The notes under the pieces are model-generated. The model did not search any database and was not told where the DNA came from. It saw only the letters and a program-made list of their open reading frames with translations. Both the position numbers and the translations under genes were made by a program. Source: Acidobacteriota bacterium (GTDB lineage Bacteria; Acidobacteriota; Thermoanaerobaculia; UBA5066; Gp7-AA6). Taken from it: 64,000 nt of DNA. Positions 30,741-37,482 of the stretch are shown piece by piece. The stretch lies in the NCBI GenBank assembly GCA_027307335.1, contig DAHUXD010000063.1, forward strand, positions 1-64,000, written 5' to 3'. The number at the start of each line of letters is the position of its first letter. The stretch's first letter is position 1.

Positions 30741-32384
30741 ATGAAGACCGGCATCCTCGCGCTTCTGCTCGGAGTCGGGATCATGGCCGCGGCGCGCGGG
30801 CCCGTCGCGGTCCCGGGACGCTCGCCCCATCTCCTCGCCGCCGCGGCCGCCCCCTCGGGCACGGCGATCCAGCCGATCGCCGCGGGCGTCGACGACCATC
30901 CGGCGGCGGGCACCGTCTCGAACGTCAATGGCCTCCTCGAGCCGGGCGAGACGGTCCAGATCTCGCCTTTCTGGAAGAACACGCTCGGCGACGCCCAGGC
31001 GTTCACGGGGTCGGCCTCGAACCTGTCCGGTCCGCCCGGACCGAGCTACGCCTTCGCCGACGCGGCCGCGGACTACGGAACCGTGGCGGCCGGCTCCACG
31101 GCCGACTGTGCGACCGCGACCGCCGACTGCTACCTGCTGACCGTCTCGGGCGCGCGGCCCGTGCCGCACTGGGACGTCACGTTCACGGAGACGCTGAGCA
31201 TCCTCGGGATCTCGACGACCTGGACGATCCACGTCGGCGAGAGCTTCACCGACGTGCCGACGACGCATCCCTTCTACGCCTACATCGAGCAGCTCTTCCA
31301 TCTTCAGATCACGGGCGGCTGCGGCGCGGGGCTGTACTGCCCGAGCTCGACGGTCACGCGGGCGCAGATGGCGGTGTTCCTCCTGAAATCGGAGCACGGC
31401 TCGGGCTACGTGCCGCCGCCGTGCACGGGGAAGTTCGACGACGTGCCGTGTCCGGGGACCTTCACCGACTGGATCGAGCAGCTCTCGAACGAGGGCATCA
31501 CCGGCGGCTGCGGCGGCAACAATTACTGTCCGAACAATCCCGTCACCCGCGCGCAGATGGCGGTCTTCCTGCTGAAGACGGAGCACGGCTCCGCGTACCT
31601 GCCGCCGGCCTGCGCCGGGATCTTCGCGGACGTCCCGTGCCCGAGTCCGTTCGCGAACTGGATCGAGCAGCTCTTCAACGAGGGAATCACCGGCGGCTGC
31701 GGCGGGGACAACTACTGTCCGAACGCCTCCGTCACGCGGGGCCAGATGGCCGTGTTCCTGCTCCGCACCTTCGCACCGTTGACCCCGCCCGTGCCGACGC
31801 CGACCGGCCCGCCCGCGACGCCGACCGCGACGAACACCGCCACGTTCACTCCCACGTTCACCCTCACGGGCTCGATGCCGCCGACGAGCACGAGGACGCC
31901 GACCCTGACTCCGTCCGTGACCCTGACGCCGTCGATCACCCCGACCCTCACGGGATCGGCGACACGAACCTTCACGCTCACTCCGACGAACACGCGCACG
32001 CCAACCAACACGCGCACGCCGACAAGTACGCCGACGCCGAGTCCGACACCGAGTCACGTCGTCTACGTCGGGTTCGATATGGGATATACGTTTCACGATT
32101 CGATCAGCGGCACCAACGTGACAACTGTCTCCGTGGGCGACACCGTAACTTGGATTTGGCAGGGTTCTCCGCACTCGACTACGTCCGGCACGTGCACCAT
32201 CAGCAATTGTGTTCCCGACGGCGTATGGGACTCGGGTATCCAAAGCGACCCCTTCACTTTCCAGTACACCTTCAATACCGCGAACACAACCTACCCCTAT
32301 TTCTGTCTCGTCCATGGGGTCAGCATGGGGATGATCGGCACAGTCATCGTCAACCCGGCCTCGCAGCCGATCACGCGCCGCTAG
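30741..32384 (+). CDS. Secreted protein: three SLH-like repeats, Thr/Pro linker, C-terminal cupredoxin
   Basis: 547 residues from ATG 30741. Signal peptide [20 protein letters not shown]. An N-terminal beta domain (about 35-165) is followed by three SLH-like repeats, each with F-D-V-P, [16 protein letters not shown], [18 protein letters not shown] and cysteine pairs (about 170-350). A long Thr/Pro linker (about 355-435) contains repeated TPTxTxTPT units. The last ~105 residues read as a blue-copper domain: [21 protein letters not shown] supplies one His, and [12 protein letters not shown] supplies Cys, His and Met in C-x2-H-x3-M spacing. The protein is probably attached to or exposed at the cell surface and binds copper, perhaps for extracellular electron transfer or copper handling. 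That role is inferred. Confidence 0.85.
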   Translation: MKTGILALLLGVGIMAAARGPVAVPGRSPHLLAAAAAPSGTAIQPIAAGVDDHPAAGTVSNVNGLLEPGETVQISPFWKNTLGDAQAFTGSASNLSGPPGPSYAFADAAADYGTVAAGSTADCATATADCYLLTVSGARPVPHWDVTFTETLSILGISTTWTIHVGESFTDVPTTHPFYAYIEQLFHLQITGGCGAGLYCPSSTVTRAQMAVFLLKSEHGSGYVPPPCTGKFDDVPCPGTFTDWIEQLSNEGITGGCGGNNYCPNNPVTRAQMAVFLLKTEHGSAYLPPACAGIFADVPCPSPFANWIEQLFNEGITGGCGGDNYCPNASVTRGQMAVFLLRTFAPLTPPVPTPTGPPATPTATNTATFTPTFTLTGSMPPTSTRTPTLTPSVTLTPSITPTLTGSATRTFTLTPTNTRTPTNTRTPTSTPTPSPTPSHVVYVGFDMGYTFHDSISGTNVTTVSVGDTVTWIWQGSPHSTTSGTCTISNCVPDGVWDSGIQSDPFTFQYTFNTANTTYPYFCLVHGVSMGMIGTVIVNPASQPITRR

Positions 32385-32607
32385 ACCGGCGTCTCCCGAC
32401 ATCCCCCTTGCTCGCCCTTGACTACGGCGACCCCGGCGGAGGCGAGCCGTTCGCGCAGCGACGACGCCCGCTCGCCCCTCGGAGGCCGGTCCGTGGGACG
32501 ATCTCGCGGTTTCTCGACCGGGATTCGGCGCGAGGGCGGCGGCAGCGTCGAACGCGGGTGCGGGGCGCGGATGTGGCGGCGGGCGAGGATGCGGATCTCG
32601 GCCGCGG

Positions 32608-33288
32608 CTACCCCACGCGGTCCCTCCGCGTCTGCCGGGCGAGCGCGTACTGGGAGAGCTCCCAGAGCGCGTGGTAGAGCGTCGTCCGGGTCTCCTGGAT
32701 CCGGTGCGCCGACGGGCTGTGGATGACGAAGAGGTGATCGATCGTGTCGGTCTCCGCCATCCTGCCGCCGTCGTATCCGGCGAACCCGATCGTCAGGAGC
32801 CCGCGTCGGGAGGCCTCCTCGAACGCGCGGAGGACGTTTTCCGAGTTGCCGCTCGTCGACAGGCCGAGCGCGATGTCCGTCGGCTCGGCGAGCGCGGCGA
32901 GCTGCCGCGCGAACACCGCGTCGAAACCGACGTCGTTCGCGAGCGCGGTCACGACCGCCGTCTCGGCCGCGAGGGAGGAGGCGGCCACCGGACGGCCGGA
33001 CGGGGGCTGCAGGAAGAGCTGGGCGACGGCGGACGCGTCGGTCGAGCTGCCGCCGTTGCCGAACGTGAAGAGCCGCCCCCCGAGACCGAACCGGATCGCC
33101 ATGGCGGAGGCGCACGAGATCAGCCGGTCGGCGAGCCGGAGGAGCGTCTCCTCGCGCAGGGACGCGGCCTCCCGCGCCTTCTCCGCCGTCGACCGCTCGA
33201 TCTCGGCCAGGACCGAGCGCCCGTCGGCGGCCGAGGCGTGCACCAACGGATACAGCGATGCGAGGCTCCCTTCCGCGGCGTGCTTCAT
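32608..33288 (-). CDS. SIS-domain protein, GmhA/DiaA-like (paralogue 1)
   Basis: 226 residues. A sugar-isomerase (SIS) fold of the phosphoheptose-isomerase type: FTFGNGGSSTDASAVAQLFLQ is the phosphate-binding loop, ALGLSTSGNSENVLRAFEEASRRG is the second conserved loop, and HRIQETRTTLYHALWELSQYAL is the C-terminal helix. An extra N-terminal helix includes YPLVHASAADGRSVLAEIERS. It is the third gene after hypA and a second SIS gene on the same strand. The heptose isomerase role (sedoheptulose-7-phosphate) is possible, but pairing with hypA suggests instead a role linked to hydrogenase maturation; this is inference. The 223 bp beyond its stop, up to the divergent neighbour, contain nothing I can identify. 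Confidence 0.82.
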   Translation of the reverse strand: MKHAAEGSLASLYPLVHASAADGRSVLAEIERSTAEKAREAASLREETLLRLADRLISCASAMAIRFGLGGRLFTFGNGGSSTDASAVAQLFLQPPSGRPVAASSLAAETAVVTALANDVGFDAVFARQLAALAEPTDIALGLSTSGNSENVLRAFEEASRRGLLTIGFAGYDGGRMAETDTIDHLFVIHSPSAHRIQETRTTLYHALWELSQYALARQTRRDRVG

Positions 33289-33385
33289 CGACCTCTCCCG
33301 AAGCGAGGCCCCCTTCCACGGGAACCGCCCGCAACGCCGAGCGTCCGTGCAAGACCCGCACCGCGATCCGCCGACCGCATCGCCT

Positions 33386-34048
33386 TCATGCCTCCGTCCG
33401 CGTCAGCATCGCGGGCTGCTCGAGGAAGACGTGAACCAGCTCCCAGAGCACGTGATACGCGGTCGCCTGGATTTCCCGGGCCAGGAGCGGGTCGCCCGAG
33501 CCGGCCACGATCCGATGGTCGACGACCGCCGACGGACCGTCGAGCTCGCCGACGAGACTGACCGTGAGGAGGCCGCGGTCCCGCGCGACCCGCAGGGCCC
33601 GGCGGACGTTCTCCGGTTCGCGTCGCGACGAGAGCGCGAGGGCGATGTCGACCGGCCTGTCGATCTGCCGCAGCGGAGTGGCGAAGGCCTCGGCCCAGCC
33701 CTCGGCCTCCGCGGCTCCCGTCAGGCTCGCGACGTCGGCGAGCAGGCAGACCGCCGGGAGCGCCCGCTTCCCGACGATCGCAGGATGCAGGAACTCCACG
33801 GTCACGTGCTGCGCGTCCGATGCCGCCGGTCCGGAGCCGAATGCGATCAGCTTGCCGCGCCGGTGAAATCGCTGCGCCATGGCACGACCTGCGCGGGCGA
33901 TCTCCGCGGACTGATTCACGAGGCACGCCGCCGTCGCGCTTCTTCGCGATGCGATGCTCAGGATCTCGGCGGGAGGTCCAGCCTGGAGGGAGGGCGTGAA
34001 GTCGCCCTTCAGCGGGCGCACCAGTTTCTCCGTGGAGAGGAACCGCAT
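33386..34048 (-). CDS. SIS-domain protein, GmhA/DiaA-like (paralogue 2, altered loop)
   Basis: 220 residues from the ATG at 34048. The phosphate loop FGSGPAASDAQHVTVEFLHP is close to GmhA (GNGGSAADAQHLAAEL). The second loop, normally STSGxSxN, is changed to ALSSRREPENVRRALRVARDRG, so the Ser/Thr that bind sugar phosphate in active isomerases are partly lost. The C-terminus IQATAYHVLWELVHVFLEQP resembles that of paralogue 1. The N-terminus (MRFLSTEKLVRPLKGDF) is unique. Two diverged SIS genes side by side could form a heteromer with one active and one altered site. It lies 50 bp after hypA. Confidence 0.8.
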   Translation of the reverse strand: MRFLSTEKLVRPLKGDFTPSLQAGPPAEILSIASRRSATAACLVNQSAEIARAGRAMAQRFHRRGKLIAFGSGPAASDAQHVTVEFLHPAIVGKRALPAVCLLADVASLTGAAEAEGWAEAFATPLRQIDRPVDIALALSSRREPENVRRALRVARDRGLLTVSLVGELDGPSAVVDHRIVAGSGDPLLAREIQATAYHVLWELVHVFLEQPAMLTRTEA

Positions 34049-34098
34049 GGGAAGGTCCGGCGCGTCGGTTCCTCTCTCGTGATCGTGACCTCGCTCCT

Positions 34099-34461
34099 TC
34101 AGCACTCGACCGGCTCGCCGGAGATCTCGAGGCTCACGAGCTCGAGCTCGCGTCCACCGACGATCTCCGGAGTCGGCGTTCCGCAGTCCGAGCATCGAAA
34201 CGATCGGAGGCTCTCGATCGACCGCTCCTCTGAGCAGGCCGGGCACAGCACTCGGACGCTGGTCTCCTCGATCGCGAGCCGCGCCCCCTGAATCGGGGTG
34301 CCCTCCGCGGCGAGCTCGAAGGCCGTGAGAAGCGAGCCCGGCACGACGCCCGAGAGGGGTCCGATGCGGACGTGAAGCGCTTCCACGCGCGTGCCGGCCT
34401 GCCGCTCCAGTTCTTCGCAGCCGACCTCGACGAGGCTCACGGCGATCGAGAGTTCGTGCAT
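34099..34461 (-). CDS. hypA: Hydrogenase nickel-insertion protein HypA
   Basis: 120 residues from the ATG at 34461. It begins MHELSIAVSLVEVGCEEL: Met1-His2-Glu3 is the nickel-binding N-terminus of HypA, strictly conserved. The zinc-ribbon cysteines are Cys73, Cys76 (CPAC), Cys90 and Cys93 (CSDC). VEALHVRIGPLSGVVPGSLLTAFELAAEGT is the family core. HypA delivers nickel to [NiFe]-hydrogenase or urease with HypB. No hypB, hypC-F or hydrogenase structural gene is in the window, so this is an isolated member, followed by two SIS-domain genes. Upstream is a decayed stretch, which suggests the rest of the locus was lost or lies elsewhere. Confidence 0.9.
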   Translation of the reverse strand: MHELSIAVSLVEVGCEELERQAGTRVEALHVRIGPLSGVVPGSLLTAFELAAEGTPIQGARLAIEETSVRVLCPACSEERSIESLRSFRCSDCGTPTPEIVGGRELELVSLEISGEPVEC

Positions 34462-34565
34462 CGCCGGTACAGCTTTGCAAGAAGGAAGCCACGTGTCTTC
34501 GCAATGGGTCCGGACGGTCGAAACCTTTGGCCGTACGCGACGTCCTGAATTTTGGAGGTGTTCCG

Positions 34566-34737
34566 ATGAGAGGTTCCGTTGCCCGCGGCGCGATCGCTCT
34601 GGCCGTCGCTCCGCCGACGACCTCGTCTCGATGCGCATCACGGCGTGTCGGTCGATTACGTGAAGCGGATGAAGGCGCGGGACAAGGACGTTTCGATCGA
34701 CGAGGTCGTGGACATGAAGATCCACGGGCGGGTCTGA
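34566..34737 (+). pseudogene. Frameshifted remnant of a protein with MRIHGV-type repeats
   Basis: GGAGGT and an ATG at 34566 begin a short leader (MRGSVARGAIALAVA). A second frame holds DDLVSMRI up to 34639. The next frame, shifted by one base, holds HGVSVDYVKRMKARDKD and DEVVDMKIHGRV with a stop at 34735-34737. Restoring one C at about 34639 would join them into two D-x-V-x-M-[RK]-IHG repeats, a pattern known from the C-termini of some BlaR/M56-like and related envelope proteins. It is a 5'/3' fragment of a larger gene with internal loss. The remaining 240 bp up to 34979 show no gene. Confidence 0.55.
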
Positions 34738-34979
34738 GGCCGCTTTGAACCAGCCGGATCTCCTGCGCGTTCTTCGGAGGAACATCGAAGTTCCCCGTCA
34801 CGCGAGGCGGGCGGGGCTCGAGCTCATCGGGCTCCGCGCGTTCGATCGAGACAAGCCCGATCGCGAGACCATCGACGCAGAGCGCTCCCAGCGTGTCAGC
34901 GCCGATCGTCCGAAGCCCTGACCACGGTGCCCGCCGTCGCGAAGGCCGGCGGCCTGAGAGGACGAGGGGCCGGTATCGA

Positions 34980-35732
34980 CTAGCCCGGCCAGTGCAGCCC
35001 GAGCGCTTTCGCCAGGAAAACGGCCATCTGACCGCGTGTGACCGGATTGTTGGGGCAATAGTTCCCGCCGCCGCAGCCGGCCGTGATCCCGGCGTGATAC
35101 AGGGCTTCGATGAACTGAAACTGCGGGCTCGATGTCGGCACATCGCCGAAGTCCGCGCTGCCGGGCGCCGGACTGACTTGGAGGTAGTACTCGATCCGGG
35201 CGGCCCGAAATTGCAGGGTGGGCGAGATGGCGATATTGAAGGCCACCTTATAAAAGTTGTCGGAAGTATCGATCGTTATCCCCCCGCCGGGCAGCCCCAA
35301 GAATGAGGATGTATGGCCGGGTGTTCCACTGGAGAAGACCTGCGTCAACTGCGTTGCGGTGTCCGAGGAGATGTTGTCCTGCTCGATGAGGAACTCCATG
35401 TCATTCGCCGCATCCGAATCGTTGTAGTAGACGGTCACTCCGGTCCAGAGGGCTCCGTTGGGTAGCCGGACCGTAGCAAAGAAGAATGGATTCGGGTCCG
35501 AGCCGGTCGCGTTGAAGTAACCGTTGGGATTGATCGCCAGGCCGAAGTCGGGACGGTCGGGCGTGAATTCCGATGCCGGGATCCAGTCGTAGATCACACT
35601 CTGAGTCCCGTAGGTCGCCGGAGACTTTCCGGCGCTCGACGCCGGTTGTTGCGCGGTGGCCGCAAATGCAACAGCGAGGCAAACGGCTATGCCGACGCAC
35701 GTCATCGAAACGCGAGGCCGCCTCGAACTCAT
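34980..35732 (-). CDS. Secreted protein with C-terminal SLH-like repeat
   Basis: 250 residues. AAAGGAGAT precedes the ATG. Signal peptide: SMTCVGIAVCLAVAFAATAQ. Residues about 45-180 form a beta-rich domain (SVIYDWIPASEFTPDRPDFG, PNPFFFATVRLPNGALWTGV, VYYNDSDAANDMEFLIEQD). A single C-terminal SLH-like module follows: ADFGDVPTSSPQFQFIEALYHAGITAGCGG and [22 protein letters not shown]. The module is the same type as the three repeats in 30741-32384, so both proteins are probably displayed in the same way. The coding sequence is visibly less GC-rich than its neighbours. The function of the beta domain is unknown. Confidence 0.82.
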   Translation of the reverse strand: MSSRRPRVSMTCVGIAVCLAVAFAATAQQPASSAGKSPATYGTQSVIYDWIPASEFTPDRPDFGLAINPNGYFNATGSDPNPFFFATVRLPNGALWTGVTVYYNDSDAANDMEFLIEQDNISSDTATQLTQVFSSGTPGHTSSFLGLPGGGITIDTSDNFYKVAFNIAISPTLQFRAARIEYYLQVSPAPGSADFGDVPTSSPQFQFIEALYHAGITAGCGGGNYCPNNPVTRGQMAVFLAKALGLHWPG

Positions 35733-35889
35733 AACGATCTCCTTTGCTTCCGCGAGGATACGCCCGGCCGTCGCTACCTGCGATGACCAGGGTCACGGGA
35801 AGGCCGGGTTGCGTCGAAATCTCGGCGGAAGGTCCGCCCGGCCCGGTCGCCGACCCTCTCGCTAGACAACCCGTTCCACCGCACCTCTC

Positions 35890-35903
35890 GATGCATTTGC
35901 ATC
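35890..35903. promoter_or_regulatory. 14-bp inverted repeat, operator-like (site 2)
   Basis: GATGCATTTGCATC is the exact reverse complement of the site at 1061-1074. It lies in the 248-bp gap between the divergent SLH gene (start 35732) and the small unknown gene (start 35981), 78 bp before the latter. The flanks of the two sites differ, so conservation is confined to the palindrome. Confidence 0.35.
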
Positions 35904-35980
35904 TGGCGGCCGAGCGGCCGCCGTCCTGTACTTGCCGGTCAGGGTGCGCCGTCCGTTTCGACGGCGCGAAGGGGGAAGTC

Positions 35981-36349
35981 ATGACATCGGGCCAGCGCGC
36001 GGCTCAAATTTGGCCGGTTCTCTCGCTCGCGGCAAAGAACCGCCAGGTCCTCACGTACGAGCTTCTCTCTCAGCTAATCGGCGTACCGAGATACGGCCTC
36101 GGGCAACTCCTGGAGCCCATTCAGTCCTACTGCTTGGCGAACGGCCTTCCGCCCCTGACCATCTTGGTGGTTAGCAGCGATACGGGTATGCCCGGCGAGG
36201 GCTTCAGCGCCGCGCAGGACGTTCCTCGCCATCAGGTCGCGGTGTTCTCGAAGAATTGGCTCGCGATCGGATGCCCGACCCCGGAACTATTCGACCGCGC
36301 CGTCCGCGAACGGCCGTCAAACGGAGTTCCGGAGTTGGTTCGCACCTAA
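35981..36349 (+). CDS. Small conserved protein of unknown function
   Basis: 122 residues from ATG 35981, with GGGGGAAG before it; the upstream in-frame extension (from 35744) has low-complexity character and is not taken. The sequence looks like a folded domain: AAQIWPVLSLAAKNRQVLTY, ELLSQLIGVPRYGLGQLLEP, IQSYCLANGLPPLTILVVSS, GMPGEGFSAAQDVPRHQVAV, NWLAIGCPTPELFDRAVRE. The first third resembles a winged-helix or helix-turn-helix layout (TYELLSQLIGVPRYGLGQLL). I believe I have seen similar proteins annotated as hypothetical, but I cannot name a family. A strong rho-independent terminator follows, so it is a single-gene unit. It lies at the edge of the decayed integration region. Confidence 0.75.
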   Translation: MTSGQRAAQIWPVLSLAAKNRQVLTYELLSQLIGVPRYGLGQLLEPIQSYCLANGLPPLTILVVSSDTGMPGEGFSAAQDVPRHQVAVFSKNWLAIGCPTPELFDRAVRERPSNGVPELVRT

Positions 36350-36373
36350 GAAGACCTCGTCGTTTTCGCGTCG

Positions 36374-36407
36374 CGGCCGAGGGACATATTCCTCGGCCGT
36401 TTTTCTT
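36374..36407 (+). terminator. Rho-independent terminator
   Basis: CGGCCGAGG (36374-36382) and CCTCGGCCG (36391-36399) form a perfect 9-bp stem with loop GACATATT, followed by TTTTTCTT. It is 25 bp after the stop of the 122-residue gene. It is one of the few canonical intrinsic terminators in the window. Confidence 0.9.
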
Positions 36408-36739
36408 GCGTTGTACAAAAGAATCGTACGCCGACGCGGCGCCGACCAGGCCTGTATGAACCTCTAAGGAAGACGCCGACTTCGGCGGTGCGTCGCGTCC
36501 TCAGACTCTGGAGGGCGCTCGATACCGCCCGGCGCGTCCGGCGCGTCATCGGGCAACCAAGCACCCAACCCGTCCCCGAACTCCCCTACCCGAACGGTCA
36601 AAGACCTTTCGAGACGGGGAGGATGTCGTGAGGGTCAGAGACCCGCGCGACCGCCGAAAAACGCACGCCCGCTTAACGATTCTGTGGACGTTGCCGGCTT
36701 CTGCCGACGCTCGCTGAACTCGCGAGGGAAGCCCGGCTT
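36408..36739. other. Non-coding stretch without recognisable gene
   Basis: Between the terminator and the first gene remnant I find no convincing gene, RNA or repeat. A 29-codon reading after GGGAGGATGTCGTG (near 36628) is too short to support. The stretch has an unsettled composition and probably belongs to the integration scar. Confidence 0.5.
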
Positions 36740-36886
36740 TCAGAAGCCGCGATAGCCAATCGACAGGTTCGCCGTGTTGGCGCCCTGAACGAGAGTAAGG
36801 GTCCTTGCACCCTCAGAGTAAGCCCGAGCCGTGGCCGAAACACTTACGGTCATACCCGGAGTGAGCCCGGTGAACTCGTAGCCCCC
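36740..36886 (-). pseudogene. C-terminal remnant with carboxypeptidase-regulatory-like domain
   Basis: On the minus strand, about 48 codons ending at TGA 36740-36742 read GGYEFTGLTPGMTVSVSATA and then GARTLTLVQGANTANLSIGY, followed by RGF. The YxFTGLTPG and alternating hydrophobic pattern is that of the last strands of a carboxypeptidase-regulatory or related Ig-like domain. There is no start, and similarity stops near 36887, where the integrase remnant begins on the other strand. It is therefore a gene truncated by recombination. Confidence 0.5.
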
Positions 36887-36916
36887 TTCACGCGCCGCTC
36901 GGGCCCGGCCAGCGCG

Positions 36917-37198
36917 AGAGGTTGCAACAGTTCCAGGACGACGGCGTCCCAGACGTGGCTATGAGTGGCCAAAGCGTTCCTCGGACACTCGGACGAGGAC
37001 GTGACGGACACCTACATCCTGGCGTCGATCGACGACGTCCGAGCAGCCGTGAACCGCGCTGCGCGGTACATCGATGGTGAGAAACCCGCTGGCGTAATTG
37101 AGTTTCCCGGCCCGAATGGCACGCTGAATGGCACAGCGGCGATTTCCGCCTCCGTCGGAGCTCGAGGATGGTCTCGAGGACTCGCGGCAACCTATTGA
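36917..37198 (+). pseudogene. C-terminal remnant of a tyrosine recombinase (phage-type integrase)
   Basis: The frame starting at GTG 36965 reads AKAFLGHSDEDVTDTY with a following ILASIDDVRAAVNRAARYID. The LGH(S/A)...TxxxY pattern is the end of the catalytic domain of tyrosine recombinases, with the conserved His and the nucleophile Tyr. A matching upstream piece (LQQFQDDGVPDVA, about 36917-36957) is in another frame, so a frameshift separates them. Most of the catalytic domain, including the first Arg, is missing. It ends about 35 bp before tRNA-Leu, the usual position of an integrase relative to its attachment site. No direct repeat of the tRNA 3' end was found within the window. Confidence 0.7.
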
Positions 37199-37233
37199 TT
37201 CCCGAGCCGGTTGCGGCTACGATTCCGGCCCCT

Positions 37234-37318
37234 GCGAAAGTGGCGGAACTGGTAGACGCGCAGGTTTCAGGAACCTGTGGGTAACACCGTGAGGGTTCGA
37301 GTCCCTCCTTTCGCACCA
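37234..37318 (+). tRNA. tRNA-Leu (anticodon CAG)
   Basis: 85 nt including encoded CCA. The acceptor stem GCGAAAG pairs with CTTTCGC, A is the discriminator, and CCA ends the gene. The anticodon stem CAGGT/ACCTG encloses TTCAGGA, giving anticodon CAG for CUG leucine codons. A long variable arm (GTGGGTAACACCGTGAG) marks it as class II. The T arm is GAGGGTTCGAGTCCCTC. The adjacent integrase remnant suggests the gene served as an integration site. Confidence 0.97.
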
Positions 37319-37432
37319 AACTCCCTGCGGCCCGAATCGGCCCGGGCCTCAGCGATCGGCCAAGCGAGCTCCCGGTTGGCGCGACTTGGGCGAGAGGGTT
37401 CGCACATTCTGGCGTAGAACGACCGCCCCGAG

Positions 37433-37462
37433 CGCTGGCGCGCCGCTTCGTTTGCGCGCCAG
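37433..37462 (-). terminator. Hairpin after the sulfatase gene, likely terminator
   Basis: GCTGGCGCGC (37433-37442) and GCGCGCCAGC (37453-37462) form a perfect 10-bp stem with a 10-nt loop, 20 bp after the sulfatase stop. No T-tract follows on the minus strand, so it may stall transcription or protect the 3' end rather than act as a full intrinsic terminator. Confidence 0.55.
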
Positions 37463-37482
37463 CCGCCCGGGAACGTGGATCC

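Noticed and set aside
32385-32607. Possible gene end between the SLH-cupredoxin gene and the SIS gene (minus-strand frame ending at 32381)
   Set aside because: The frame is an out-of-frame extension of the SIS gene, with Arg/Pro-rich composition and no motif.
34738-34979. Minus-strand stretch with LGALCVDGLAIGLVSIERAEP
   Set aside because: No start, no recognisable family and no continuation; probably chance or heavily decayed sequence.
36888-37319. Minus-strand open frame over tRNA-Leu beginning MVRKEGLEPSRCYPQVPET
   Set aside because: This is the well-known spurious frame antisense to a tRNA; it covers the tRNA and the integrase remnant and has no coding character.
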